Assembly (NCBI GenBank): GCA_039707465.1
Contig: CM077658.1
Coordinates: 16,283,574 to 16,347,573 of the forward strand
Source of the DNA: Rhabdophis nuchalis
Lineage: Eukaryota; Chordata; Lepidosauria; Squamata; Natricidae
Length of the DNA: 64,000 bases
Reading direction: 5' to 3'
Part shown: piece after piece, positions 35,278 through 47,261 of the stretch
How the letters are laid out: each line of letters starts with the position of its first letter
Numbering within the stretch: the first letter of the stretch is position 1
Position numbers and translations under genes: made by a program
The notes under the pieces: model-generated
Told to the model about the DNA's origin: nothing
Databases searched by the model: none
Seen by the model: only the letters and a program-made list of their open reading frames with translations

Positions 35278-36949
35278 CAGCTGCCCCAACCCTACACCAA
35301 ATTAAGGGATTACAATGTCGTAAAAAGGGAGGTTTTATCTGTGACATATCTGAATAAACATAGAGCAGTGGCATTAAATAAGTTTAACAAGTTATATTTT
35401 GAGCGCTAAGGCTTAGTTCCAGAGTCTCTGGGGGGGGAAAATGAGAGTTTCTGAGAGTATCCCAGAGTGATGTTGTTTTGTCAAGTATGCATGGCAGAGT
35501 GTATGGCATGTTTACATTTCATATGATTTGGTTTTCGGTTCAAAAGGTTTCAAAACTAAAAGGAAAAGCGCGCTGCAAAACCCCTTAAAGATCAAGGATG
35601 TAACTCCATCCCGATCCAAAATGTCAGCACTATTGAAGACTTAAATTAAGCCAAATCGTACTGTCATGAAAGGTATGACATCCAAAAAAACGGCAGAAAT
35701 ATTCCTTAAGTGCGAACATCAAAATATATTTAATTAAAATCGACCAGAATCTATCTGCTGTCTTTCTGCTTGGAGGAAAAGAAAGCATGAAAGTGAAGTC
35801 AATTCTTCAGCTAAATTCAATGATTAAATGCAATTAAAATTTCGGTAGAATGCCTAGCTGTTCTGGAATTGACTACCCTGCCCGGCCATCAAAATATTGA
35901 TAGTCATTGGTAAATGACTTCTGGTGTTTAATCAATGTTATTTTTTTATCATCCAATTTTTCCTTCAAGTCAGCTTTGAATGCTAAACTCCATTCCATCA
36001 AGGTTGGTAAAACGTTTAGAAAGGAACAGATGTCAGAATATGGGGATTGCCAATATTACTGATAGAATCCAGCAATTTCTTTTCCTGTTCAGAGGCAAAA
36101 AAAACAACAACAACCTCCAAACAAAAATAAAATAAAGAGTAATCTGAACTGTGTCCATAATAATAGGAAATGTATTGCGGTACTAATGGCTACAAAAATA
36201 AAATAAAATTATCACCATTTTTTTCCAAGTCATCACTAAGGGCAGTGTTTTTCAATTTAAAGTGATTTTCACATCAAAACAAAGGAGGCGGTGTGTTTTT
36301 AAGCTTTAAGTATCGATGAATCGTAGTGAATACTGACATATTCTTTGTTGTTTTCAACTAGGTAATAGAGAATTATGCAGGGTAATAATGAACGTGTAAG
36401 CCTTTATAAATGGAGGCGCAATCTCTTCGTTGAAGGATGCTCCTCTGCTGCAGTTGATACCACGTACAAAAGAGTTATATAAATATAGATAAGTCCAAAG
36501 GACTTTTTAAAAAAAAGACCCTGCCCTTTAAAAAAGAAATCTACCCTGCAATTTGCAAACTAAATATTCTGCAGACTATTGTTGCCAAGAAAACTGAAGA
36601 CAAAGCTGATGAATCACAACTTTGCAATCATCTTCATATTGTGAAAATTCCGAGTGGATTTTTTTTAAAGAAGATTTCTAGGTGTGGGTAACCTCTACAG
36701 CTTTTACAGATTTGCACAGACAGGGACGTTTAAGCAGATGCATAAGGAACATCTATCACAACAGAATTCCACACAGTTTGTCTCCTTTTAAAGGGGACAT
36801 CCGTTTCAAAGGAATGGGCAGGAAAGAGGGGTGTCCTTCTGAATCTCAGACGTGGCCCCAATATTCTGAAATCCCATGATTAAATATGTAATGAACTTCC
36901 TGTTATAGTTCCTATGAAAGTCTTCCTACAATGTTGTTTAGGGTTAACT
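35278..36949. other. Non-coding AT-rich stretch
   Basis: No element recognised over about 1.7 kb apart from short A/T runs. It is one of the less repeat-laden parts of the window. Confidence 0.4.
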
Positions 36950-37017
36950 TAGAAGATTGCAGGGGCACAGTGGCTCAGCGCTTAAAGATGCTGAGCGTGT
37001 TAGCTAAAGAGCTGGCG

Positions 37018-37296
37018 CAAAGGTGGTATTCAGCAGGTTCTGACCAGTTCTGGAGAACCAGCAGCGGACATTTTGAGTAATTTGGAGAAACGGTAAATAC
37101 CACCACTGACTGGCCCTGCCTCCATCTATTCTCTGCCTCCCGAGTCCCAGCTGATTGGAAGGAAATGGAGATTTTGCAGTAACCTTCCCCTGGAGTGGGG
37201 AGAGAAAGGAGATTTTACAGTATCCTTCCCCTGCCACGCCCACCAAGGCACGCCCACACAACCAGTAGTAAAAAAAAAAATTGAATCCCACTACTG
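37018..37296. mobile_element. hAT-like MITE, family B, inside a SINE
   Basis: The left end CAAAGGTGGTATTCAGC and right end TTGAATCCCACTACTG are diverged inverted repeats. The flanks AGCTGGCG (37010-37017) and AGTTGGCA (37297-37304) match at 6 of 8, the differences fitting C-to-T/G-to-A decay. The interior has two GGAGATTTTGCAGTA-like blocks, suggesting an internal duplication, and CCACGCCCACCAAGG. Confidence 0.78.
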
Positions 37297-37470
37297 AGTT
37301 GGCAGCCCAGGTTCGAGACCTGAGTTCTGCACGATGAGGTGAGCTGTTACTCTTTCCAGCTCCTACCCACTTAGAAGTTCAAAAACATGCAAATGCGAGT
37401 AGATTAATAGGTACCATTTTGGTGGGAAGGAAATGGCATTCTGTGTACCTTTGGCATATAGCCACATGAC

Positions 37471-37607
37471 CAGTGGTGAGATTCAAATAATTTAACAACT
37501 GGTTCTCTGCCCTAATGATTTCTTCCAACAACCAGTTCACCAAACTGCTCAGAAAGTTAACAACCGGTTGTTCCGAAATGGTGCGAGCTCGTTGAATCCC
37601 ACCACTG
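37471..37607. mobile_element. hAT-like MITE, family A, with perfect 8-bp duplication
   Basis: 137 bp bounded by CAGTGGTGAGATTCAAAT and GTTGAATCCCACCACTG. CACATGAC occurs exactly at 37463-37470 and 37608-37615. The target is the conserved GGCCACATGACC block of the Sauria SINE, so the pre-insertion sequence can be inferred directly. It is a short deletion form of the 19460 element. Confidence 0.92.
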
Positions 37608-37964
37608 CACATGACCCCAGAAATTGTCTTCAGAAAATGTGGGCTCTCTTGGCTCAAGAGTCAAACACAACTGACAAGGAAACCTTCACCTTGTAGAAGA
37701 TTGCATGCGGTATGGATGGCTTAGTGAGAAATACATCATTTAAGGTTTAGATTTGTCCATACAATTGGATATTACCATGAAGAAATAGAGTGACTAGATT
37801 CATACATTCTGAGGAACATAACAAGCTGCTAGACAAAACTAGTCATTGTCATTATAAACCATCTTTTATACAGCTTGGCAAGTTATAAAACCCAGATAAT
37901 TGTTCATTCTTCACATTTGTGTGCCTAAAGAAATCAGGTCATTACACAAATGCCACAAGATATA

Positions 37965-38197
37965 CCCTGTTTCCCTGAAAATAAGACCTCCCTGGATAAG
38001 AAGCCCAATCATGTTTTGAGCACATACGCTGGAATAATCCCTCCCCTGAAAATATTGCAACACAGGAGCCATGAGGTGACCACGCTCGCCGCCTCCTGCA
38101 TCTCAAAAATAATAAGCCCTCCCCGAAAATAAGGCCAAGCGCTTATTTCAGGCGTCAAAAGAAATTAAGAGCCTCTATTATTTTCAGAGAAACACAG
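37965..38197. mobile_element. MITE with CCCTGTTTCCCTGAAAATAA ends
   Basis: The left end CCCTGTTTCCCTGAAAATAA pairs with the right end TTATTTTCAGAGAAACACAG with a few changes; internal AAAATAAGGCC blocks are similar. TA flanks both sides (37963-37964, 38198-38199), a possible target duplication. This MITE type is widespread in vertebrates. No transposase. Confidence 0.75.
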
Positions 38198-38199
38198 TA

Positions 38200-39103
38200 G
38201 AACATTTCACATGGATGACATTGACACAATGATGATTCATGAAACATCATTGGGGCTTATACCAGATGTCCGTACCCCAAATTCGCACACAAACCCTAAA
38301 TAAATAGCATATGAAACTAAAACCAAATTGTGTTTGTGAATTGAAGCCCAATGTATCTGTTGGTCAGACAAGATTAGTATAGAGCAGATACGTGTCTAAT
38401 CCAAGTCATAACCAAGATTGATGTCTTATAAAAATGCTGGCATTTATTTGATGGAAAAACATGCGATCATTGAATGTCACAGAACGCCGCTTTACAAATA
38501 TTATTCTTAAAATGATTCCTCTGAAAAGGCTTTAAATAAAGCTTTGCCAATTCTCATTTCTTCCACCCCACCAGTCATTTTTATGCATTTCACTGAGGAC
38601 CTACAGTGATAATTTGTTGAAAATATACACACCAGAGACATGCCACTAAAAATATACTCGTAAGTTGAAGCAGAATTATTTTCCCCCCCAAAAAATATTC
38701 GTAATTGTGGTGAGAATAGAAACCATCTGAAATATTTTACTTGCCTTCACTCCAAATTAAGGCTCACACAATTTCTTGCGTTAGAGGACAAGGCTGAATT
38801 AAAATTCCCCCTCTTTAACAATGTACAAAAAAATTAGCACAGAATGAAAGATGTTCCTCTGTTTGTTCTGTTTTATCGTTCAGAGGAGCAAGTTGCCAAG
38901 CCCGTCTCTCTCTCAAAGCTCACAGCGATATGCAGAAATCCATGTAAAATATTATTCCATTATCAGCATAATTACAAATGACAAGAACCTTTCTTTTCAA
39001 TTCAAACATGACAATGGGGGTCTTGATGTCTGGTTCGCCACCCTAAGTCCTCAAAGGGTGGACGTGTAACCCACGGTGGAAAATTCTCTCCTTACAAACA
39101 GTC
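38200..39103. other. Non-coding stretch
   Basis: No recognised element or exon. Confidence 0.4.
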
Positions 39104-39460
39104 TAAAGGTAAAGGTAAAGATTCCCCTTGCACGTATGTGCTAGTCGTTCCCACATCTAGGGGGCGGTGCTCATCTCCATTTCAAAGCCAAAGAGCCAGC
39201 ACTGTCCGAAGATGTCTCCGTGGTCATGTGGCCAGCATGACTGAACACCAAAGGAGCATGGAATGCTGTTACCTTCCCACCAAAAGTGGTCCCTATTTTT
39301 CTATTGCATTTTTATGTGCTTTCGAACTGCTTAGTTGGCGGAATGTGGGACAAGTAACGGGAGCTTACTCAGTTGCACAGCACTAGGGATTCAAACCACC
39401 AAACTGCTGACCTTTCTTATCGACAACCTCAGCGTCTTAGCCACCGAGCAACCACTTCCT
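39104..39460 (-). mobile_element. Sauria SINE, full length
   Basis: Reverse-oriented copy with three GGTAAA tail units at the left (39108-39120), the block GTGGTCATGTGGCCAGCATG, and the tRNA-like head at the right. No convincing target duplication was found. Confidence 0.9.
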
Positions 39461-39628
39461 ATTAAAATAGTCTACCAATTGTTTAAACTGCAATGGAGCT
39501 CTTTGATGCAATACTACAAATCAAGAATTTATGTTACTAAATACCATTAGTTTGTCACACACACACACATACCACTTACACCTATGTAGCCTTTCTAATC
39601 TCAAATGCAAAATTAGATGTTGATTATC

Positions 39629-39636
<8 letters not shown>

Positions 39637-39661
<25 letters not shown>
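39637..39661. repeat. TG microsatellite
   Basis: About 12 TG units; a short CA run near 39557-39568 lies about 70 bp upstream in complementary sense. Confidence 0.9.
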
Positions 39662-40175
39662 TATTAAACTATAGTACTAGCGCATCACATCTTGCTGGAA
39701 AGTAACGTAAGGCATTGGATCTAGATTTAGTCAAGCTTACAGTTAGACAACTGAAATCAATGGAGCTTAGCTATAATTAACCATGCAATTCTACTCAGAA
39801 ATTCACTGGCTGCAGGGAGTTAAAATGTGGCACAAATCACTTATTCCAGCAGAAATCTTTCTCTGGGATGATTGATCTGATGGATCTCCTAATGGAGCAA
39901 TCTGCTGGGATCGAATACAAAATATTTTAGGAGATGGAAAAGGGATGAGGAAGAAACAACAAGACAACAAAAGAAAGAAATTATATGCCATTTTTGTTCT
40001 AGAATGCTGCTCTGGAGATAACCCAGAGAGGAACAAGTCCTAACTATTTTTCAGTACACTGATGGATATTCAAACAGGCAGATACCTTAATTCTTCCTCC
40101 TTGGACTGCACCCATCCGGATAGCAACAACGTTAGGGTAGAATTACAACTTCAAATAACTAAATGTCAATTCAGC
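39662..40175. other. Non-coding stretch
   Basis: No recognised element or exon. Confidence 0.4.
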
Positions 40176-40375
40176 TGGAATAATAGATTTGGAAGGGACA
40201 TTGGAGGTCTTCTAGCTCAGCAGGAAAACCTATATGATTTCAGACAAATGAGATTTTCCAATCTCTTCTTTAAAAACTCAATAATGAAGCACCCACAACT
40301 TCTGAAGGGTCCACTGATTAATTGTTCTAACTGCCAGGAAATTTCCCCTTACTTCTAGATTAGTTCACCCTTAGT
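40176..40375 (-). mobile_element. CR1 LINE 3' end, minus strand
   Basis: Left edge GGAATAATAGATTTGGAAGG, then GACATTGGAGGTCTTCTAGC and ACTGATTAATTGTTCTAACTG. A degraded CR1 end reading right to left, facing the plus-strand copy that follows. Confidence 0.8.
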
Positions 40376-40379
40376 ATTC

Positions 40380-40650
40380 TAACATCTAAGGGGCTGCCAC
40401 AAAGAAGAGGAGGATCAACCTATTTTCCAAAGCATCTGAAGGCAGGACAAGAAAGAATGGATGAAAACTAATCAAGGAGAGAACCAACCTAGAACTAAGG
40501 ATATTTTTTTGGGGTGACAATGACAACAATCAGTAAAACAGCTTTGTGGGTGCTCCATCACTGGAGGTTTTTTAAGAAGAGTCTCCTGCTTGAGCATGGG
40601 TTGGACTAGAAGACCTCCGAGGTCCCTTCCAACACTGTTATTCTATTACT
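40380..40650 (+). mobile_element. CR1 LINE 3' end, plus strand
   Basis: Begins GGGCTGCCACAAAGAAGAGG and continues with GCAGGACAAGAAAGAATGG, AATCAAGGAGAG and the tail GGTTGGACTAGAAGACCTCC, then CTTCCAACACTGTTATTCT. Internal deletions are present relative to the 15.7-kb copy. It forms an inverted pair with 40176-40375. Confidence 0.82.
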
Positions 40651-41770
40651 ACTCAAAGAACCAACATCTTGAACAGCAGGAGTGAATTTTGGCAAGAGGT
40701 CAGCTTCAGGAACAATTGCCAAAAATTTGGACAGAGGTATTGGGTCCCTGGTAATGCCATTATTCTATTATTCTGTTAAAGGAGTGACACATGAGCGCTC
40801 ATCAAAAATGTCAAACTTAACACATTCAATAGATCAGGGCAAGAGGTTTTCCTCATGCCAAGCATCCTGAAACGGCCTCAGGTGAATCTTCAAATGTGTA
40901 TGTTATGGGCATTCTTAAAGATTGCCACCTGCTAAACACCAATACCTGCTGAGACAGTGGACATTAACAGAAGCAGAAGAACAGAGAGTGGTACTCTGGC
41001 AGGCTAATCTGCTAGCTACTGTTGGCTCCAGAGAAGCATAACCCATCTTCCCGGGAAGTGTGTCTGAGACCATTTGTAGACTCTGTACTTAAATCTGTCC
41101 CAAATGACACGATTAATACTTAGGACTATTAAAAACAAGCTTTGAAAAATCTTCAAGTGTTGAGGGACGCTGAGTCCATTCCATGCCTCGCTCTTTCCTA
41201 TCGGCAGCCTAATCCCCTCTTTAACCGTATCGTTTGGCTTTCGAAGCAATATATTTCCAGTGAATTCATGCAAGAGACTTGCATGTACAATAAGTCCCCA
41301 CACTAAAAAGGCAGGTGTCGTGGACACAATAAACTCTAATAGCATCTTCCAAACTGCGAAAGAATTTTTAATACATAGATTGCTTTCTCCCCAGTAGCCT
41401 GCAATGGTTCCTCTGGAGCCATTATACACTCCTCGGTTGCTCCAGAGCCATATATGCACACTAAGTGGGCGCACAGAAAGCCATTTAAGCGACTGGTGAT
41501 TAAAAAAAATAAAAATAATTACTCTGAACAAGACAGGGCTTGACTGAACAGGCTAAAAACAATTACAGGAGTGTATGGTTCAAATTTTTTTTTTGAGGAA
41601 AAAAATGACTTCTCTCTAGGAAAGAAGAGCTAGAGGAACAGAACACCTGGTTTTTTCTTTCTTCCTAGTTTGTTTTAAATATTTTGTTTTGTTTATTTAA
41701 GGTATTTATATAGCTGCCCATGTTATCATCAAATCTGGGTGGCTCTCAGTCAAATCTAAAGGCAGCATTA
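40651..41770. other. Non-coding stretch
   Basis: A 171-codon minus-strand frame at 41016-41531 has no motif I recognise; its even composition makes it the least easily dismissed chance frame of the window, but there is no support for a gene. Confidence 0.4.
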
Positions 41771-42110
41771 TTGTTGTTAGTTGCGAAGTTGTGTCCGACC
41801 CATAGCGACCCCATGGACCATGTTCCTCCAGGCCTTCCTGTCCTCTACCATCCCGTGGAGTCCATTTAGGCTCAAAAAATCCCCTTCATGGATTACGTGG
41901 AGAAGGGGCTTGCATAGCTCAATGAAGCTATGAGCTATGGCGTGCAGGGCTACCCAAGACAGACAGGTCATAGGAGAGGACTCTGAGAAAATGTGATCCA
42001 CTGGAGAAGGAAATAGCAACCCACTCCAGTATCTTTGCCATGAAAACCCCATGGACAATACCAAAAGACAGCATAGGAACCGTAATAAAACGATACAACT
42101 AAGCATGTTA
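41771..42110 (-). pseudogene. Bov-B (RTE) LINE 3' fragment
   Basis: The minus strand reads GTCCATGGGGTCGCTATGGG, then GTCGGACACAACTTCGC and AACAACAA, the Bov-B 3' end. Its coding remnant includes VEDRKAWRNMVHGVA, matching the EDREAW..AVHGVAKSRTRL-type end of Bov-B proteins. A CCCATGG...CCACTCCAGTATC block at 42000-42055 is also typical. Frame stops occur. The Bov-B enzyme family is what mobilises Sauria SINEs, but this copy is dead. Confidence 0.8.
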
Positions 42111-42330
42111 AAAAGAGTCTATGGGTTATGAGTCTAGAAGGATCCCCAAGTTGTCCACCAGGCTGTTTGGGGCAGTGCAACTCCATCCAATACCAAACAT
42201 GGCCAAGTCCCTGAATCCAAAGCCACTCAGTTCTAACTGAGCAACCAGAGTCAATGTCTCTGCATTCCTTCTTTAGATGTTTCCCTAGTTGTGCAATTTC
42301 ATGCAGCAATTGCTTCAAGGCATCAACCTG
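42111..42330 (-). pseudogene. Retroelement-like remnant next to Bov-B
   Basis: The minus strand has an open stretch starting KQLLHEIAQLGKHLKKE, followed by TEWLWIQGLGHVWYW and KQPGGQLGDPSRL. It looks like repeat-derived coding sequence but I cannot name the element; it may belong to the same Bov-B insertion or to a different LINE 3' region. Confidence 0.35.
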
Positions 42331-42904
42331 TTAAAATTTTTGCTTATGCTGCTTTCTAAAATATTGTAAATTGACATAACTAAATAATAGCTAGATAATA
42401 TTACAGGAAAGTTAGATCTGATGATCATTAAGTGTTAAAACATCCTCCATACCGTGACCTGGCACATAATTGCACTGAACCATGACATATTTAAATGAGT
42501 TCCTACAACACATTAAGTGATACACTATAGTTTACAAACCGCAGAGGCTGGGTTGATATAACATAGATAAACCATATTATGGCTTAGCACTATTTACAAT
42601 CCAAGGCAATGGGCTCCTGTATCTTTATATGGGAATCAAAACCAACCCTAGCAATAGAAGCAAGAAAACCTTCAATTAACACCATTCCTTTTCTGGTGCC
42701 TAGAATAGGATTTCACCAGATTTTGCAACTATGGGAGCCTGAAGAAGCATCTGCACCAGTGTGAGATTGACTTCACAGAATTCAAATGTCAAGTCACAGG
42801 AGATCTGTATCCAAACGTTTCTGGGTACTTTGCAGAAAATAAATTAATTTTTTTTAAAAAAGCTACAATGCACACCACAGTTCACATCAACTTCCTTTTC
42901 CATG
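42331..42904. other. Non-coding stretch
   Basis: No recognised element or exon. Confidence 0.4.
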
Positions 42905-42912
42905 GGATACGA

Positions 42913-43254
42913 CAGTGATGGCTAACCTTTTTTGGCTCGCGTGCCAAAAGCAGGGGGAGTGCAGGGGGGGGTGTGCACAGGTGTGCCACATCCATAATGC
43001 TATGTGCATGACCCCCTGCATTTGGCATGCTTTTTACGTCATCCCCAGGCTCCAGAGGCTTTATAGGAGTCTGGGGAGGGTGAAAAGAGCCTTCCCCCAC
43101 CTCCAGAGGGCAAACAACGGCCTCAAAAGAAGGCCTAAATCAGCTGTCCAGGGCACACATACAAACTGAAGCTGACTGGGCAATGCTTCACATGCCCTAT
43201 GAAATGGTTCTGTATGCTACCTGTGGCACCCGTGCCATAGGTTCGCCATCATGG
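42913..43254. mobile_element. hAT-like MITE, family E, with perfect 8-bp duplication
   Basis: 342 bp. The left end CAGTGATGGCTAACC and right end GGTTCGCCATCATGG are inverted repeats apart from the last few bases. GGATACGA lies exactly at 42905-42912 and 43255-43262. Near the ends, GGCTCGCGTGCC and GGCACCCGTGCC pair as a second inverted block. The interior shares GGCTCCAGAGGCTTT with the 31800 MITE. Confidence 0.9.
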
Positions 43255-43262
43255 GGATACGA

Positions 43263-44424
43263 TGATGTGGTATACCTGTCACATTCTTTACCTTAATTTT
43301 CATTTTTGCCTCTTGGAAATCAGAAGAAACTCCCTTTAAACAAAGGCCATAAATCTGACAAACCTGATTTTTCAAGGTATGGAGACACGGGGTGATTTTT
43401 TTTCTTTATAGCCTTCTCCTAAATGCATGCATAAAGACTATCAATGAAATCTTTAATTACACTGCAGCCCTAGCCTATATTCCTATTTGCAGATTGTTGA
43501 GGGGAAATTATAGATCTTGAGGGGGTCGTTTTTTAAGAAATCTGGGGTGGGGGTGAATGGAAAGCATCAGAAACATCATCCGGCATCAGATAATGAAAAA
43601 TGGGTGTGTGTGTGTGTGTGTTTCCCCTTTAAACCAGTTTGTAGCCGCTGCAAGCTGATGATATGACTGTTTTCTTCTGGCCCATTATTTCAGCACTTGA
43701 ACCCCGGATAACAATGAATTCATACAGAAGGAAAGTGCTAAGCCTTAATTGTATGTATTTAGTCACGCAAACAGAAGCAATGGCCTGCGAAGGCTAGTTA
43801 GCCAGTGACAGCTTTTAGCTTTTAGACTAGCTTCAAAAAGCTTTTACAAATTGTACTGATCTATTCATGGCCATAGCAGAGGTGGGTGGGGGGAGAGAAA
43901 GCAAGCAAAACAAAAGACTATCCATTTAACCTGGTCGCTGCAAATAAAGTTGGGTAGCCTTTAAATGCACCGAGAAGGTAGAGAGGCAATTTCCACCACC
44001 CACTAATTTTGTCCTAGTAAATATCATTAAAAATTGGAAGACACTGGAAGAATGTGCAGTTTGTGTTCAAAAATTTCTCCCTGTCAATCAATTCTGCATG
44101 AAACTGATGATCACATCATCACGTTAGTTTGCCTGACTTGGCCAGCACAAAGGAGGTGGGAACGTTTTTCTCGAGCAAGGATGTCAGCACTTGAAAAATC
44201 AATCACCATCTGGGCTCATTTTTGGAAAAGAAGAAAAACAACCCCTGGTTAAGAATACACTGGAACAAATAAGTTGAAAATGTTTGAAAATAAACGGTGG
44301 GGTTAAAGAAACTTTATAATATAATGGGGAAAGAAGCATCATGGCAGCCTACAAGAAAAAAGAAAGAAAGAAAAGAAAAATGCAATCACACATCGATCAG
44401 TATGTCACGTCTACACTTGAAAGG

Positions 44425-44455
<31 letters not shown>

Positions 44456-45630
44456 CCAAAAAAAAGTTGCTTTAGCACTTTGGAAGTTCATTTCTCTTGC
44501 TCTCCTTCATAAAATTCTTTGAAACGGAAGCTTCGCTGTATAAATAGAAGCCAGAAAAATATAAGAATATTGCATTTCACAGTTCTGGAACTCTGCTGAA
44601 GTGGGGAGAAAACATGACACCGTGTCCAATATTTGTGATTTAGAAACATTCTTGATTTAAAAGTAATAGAACAGGTGCACCAAATTTTATTTCTGCTCTG
44701 GATAAGTTCTCTGATCAAAAAGAAAGCATAGTGTTCTGATTGACTAATCTTACACTCCCACAATGCCTCCTTAAGCATTTTTTTTTAAAATATATATATA
44801 TCTTCTTCTTTTTTTGCATTGTATTCAATTCATTGTTTTGGAGACTTTTCGTTCCATAAATAATGTGCTACAGTGGATTCAAATAAAAGTTCTACTTTGA
44901 GGATATTTTTTTTTATAAAAAGGATGGAGGATTTGGACAATGATGTTACAGGCTCTATCCCACACAGTGAATAACAATTAATCAAATCATAAAACACTAC
45001 AAGAACTCACAATACACAAATAGCAGAGGAAAAGATAAATTGATTTTTGCAGCCGCTTTGCTTCTTTTCAGTGGCAAGACTGTGTGAAAAATACCAGTTT
45101 AAAAAGTGTGCTGAGGCAGCAAAACCATTTAATACTTCACAAACAGTTATCTAAGCCAATGTCCAATAGCTAGACAGTACTGTAATGTGACCTACATACT
45201 AACAAAATCATTTTTATACAGAGGAAAAGACGAAGCATTTATCCACTTGAAAATAGTTAAGCCAACTAACTCGGATGGTTTCTTATTGCTTTTTAAACAC
45301 TGGCTTGAAATGGGTGGTTTTAAAGGCCAAACTCAAGTGGTCGAGATTAAAATCCTTAGATATTGCTGCAACAAACCACTGTACTTTATTACCCCATAAC
45401 TAGTGGATTTTTTTCCAGATTTACTTCTGCAGTTCTTTTACATTTTGTGTTTTGATTTAAATGTGCACTATAAATTCACAGTGATGCTACTGTACGTGCC
45501 TTGAAAAACTTCCAACATGTCTCTTATCAAACATCGGTGGCAGTCACCCCAAATTAAGAATTTATTTCCAGTGGGAAACTGCTAAGCAGTAACTCTTCCA
45601 TCAAAATCAATGGGATATAAACTACTTACA
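43263..45630. other. Non-coding stretch with short CA/TG tracts
   Basis: No element end recognised. Simple tracts: TG at 43602-43621, AC at 44427-44455, TA near 44790-44800. The stretch 45000-45400 has a 70-codon plus frame with no recognised domain. Confidence 0.4.
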
Positions 45631-45692
45631 ATGAATGAATGAATGAATGAATGAATGAATGAATGAATGAATGAATGAATGAATGAATGAAT
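45631..45692. repeat. AATG tetramer array
   Basis: About 15 perfect units. The HSFI-repeat frame across it is an artefact. Confidence 0.97.
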
Positions 45693-45908
45693 GAACATTT
45701 TAAAAGTGTTTGATGTTGGCAAGTCTAACTCTTTAGAGACTAAACTATATACAAAAATGTTATTAATCTTTTGCATTATAATAAAGCTTGAGTGAGAGAG
45801 CCAATGAACTATAGTGGTTGGACTTGGAACAGGGAGACTCAGGTAAATTCAGGTGCAACCTTACCTGAGTCTCACCACTCTAACCTTAGTTTTGGAAACT
45901 CACGGGAT

Positions 45909-46130
45909 GCCAACCTAGCCGTTTGAAAGCATGTAAAAATGCAAGTAGAAGAATAAGAACCACATTTGGTGGGAAGGTAACAGCGTTCCATGCACTTTCT
46001 GCATTTAGTCATGCCGGCCACATGACCACGGAGACGTCTCCGGACAGCGCTGGCTCTTTGGCTTTGAAGTGGAGATGAGAACTGCCCCCTAGAGTCAGGA
46101 ACATCTGTGCAAGGGGAACCTTTACCTTTA
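45909..46130 (+). mobile_element. Sauria SINE, 5' truncated
   Basis: Begins at CCAACCTAGCC in the central part, lacking the tRNA-like head, and runs to GGGGAACCTTTACCTTTA. The conserved CGGCCACATGACCACGGAG is intact. Confidence 0.88.
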
Positions 46131-47261
46131 ATCAAATCTAAAGAGGTAAGCAAGGCCACATATTCACAATCCAGGGAAGGAGAATATTCAGAATATAGTC
46201 ATGAGAACTTGTAAAGCTCTGTAATCTAGGAATGTCTGGGAATTCAGACCCGACTGACCTGTTCGTTGGAAAACAGCCACCACAATGTTGTTTCATCAGG
46301 GATATGGCAGGCATCTGGAACAGAACTTTTCTCTCTGTCCTTCAGCAATTCAGGTTCCCGAGCCAGCATCCCAACCAAGCATTGTGGCCATCGAAAGAAA
46401 GATTTTGGCTTTTGACTGTGATAAGTAGGAACTCACAGAGGAGAAAAAGAGAAAGGCTTGCTTGTCTTGTCAAGTCTGAGACTCAGAAAAATGATTTACG
46501 TAAGAGAATGAGTGAGGCTGACACGCCATCAATCCTGCGGCTTCCGCCTCCAAAGTCTCAGACAAGCAGAGTTTGCCAAACTCAAATGATCCACGATGCC
46601 ATGTTGTAAGCAGGAATCCATGAAAGTCATAGCTGTGTAAAGAACTTCCCAATGAAATCAGCTGAGGATATTAATTAAAACAAATCTCTCACTCTCTCTC
46701 ACACATACACATAAACACCTTTACATGAATATTTTTATACAAGGAATGTGAGTTTTTGCTGCTGCCTTTTTCCAAGAAACAACATCTGGTGTGCCATACG
46801 GGGACACCACAAAAAAGAACTAAGATGGTGCAGTTTGATTCATTACTTTGATTCTGGCCCATCCTTTTATGTTAAGATCATTCAATTTGTATGGGGCTTT
46901 TTTTTGGTTATTGCTCCAGACCATACCTGCATTAAGATGTATCTTATACATCTTAACTGTGATATTTTTTCAATAAGCAGCAATCAACCACAAACTGAGC
47001 TAAGCCGTTAATTAGGATTAGACCAACTTTCTCCCCAACAAACACAAAGATGAAGACATACCAGGGTCTTAGTATAATATGGGAATTCAGACATTCTATT
47101 AAGATTCAGTATGAAGGTTAGATCCAAGGCATGAATGACAACATGTCCATCCAACCCATGTTCTCCAACCCAGGATCCTGAAAGGTCCGGCAGGTACAAT
47201 TCAGTTTGTCAGACAGGAAGGAAGAGAAGGATTGAGATCAACAGAAATGTTGTAAACATAC
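46131..47261. other. Non-coding stretch
   Basis: No recognised element. The 125-codon plus frame at 46232-46609 shows no domain, signal peptide or repeat; I leave it as unsupported. Confidence 0.4.

Larger units (their letters stand above)
36962..37693 (+). mobile_element. Sauria SINE interrupted by two MITEs
   Basis: The head GGGGCACAGTGGCTCAGCGC, the middle (TCCAGCTCCTACCCACTTAG) and the tail ending AACCTTCACCTT are separated by MITEs at 37018-37296 and 37471-37607. TAGAAGATTGCA occurs at 36950-36961 and 37694-37705, a perfect 12-bp target duplication for the SINE. Without the MITEs and their duplications the SINE is about 300 bp, normal for the family. Confidence 0.9.

Noticed and set aside
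34736..35409. Long frames of 139-212 codons, proline/leucine/serine-rich or glycine/lysine/glutamate-rich
   Set aside because: They cover the TTCC/CCCT tract in several frames on both strands, the mark of low-complexity DNA and not of a gene.
41016..41531. 171-codon minus-strand frame
   Set aside because: No domain, signal peptide or codon pattern recognised, and no splice or promoter evidence; a frame this length can occur by chance in 64 kb.
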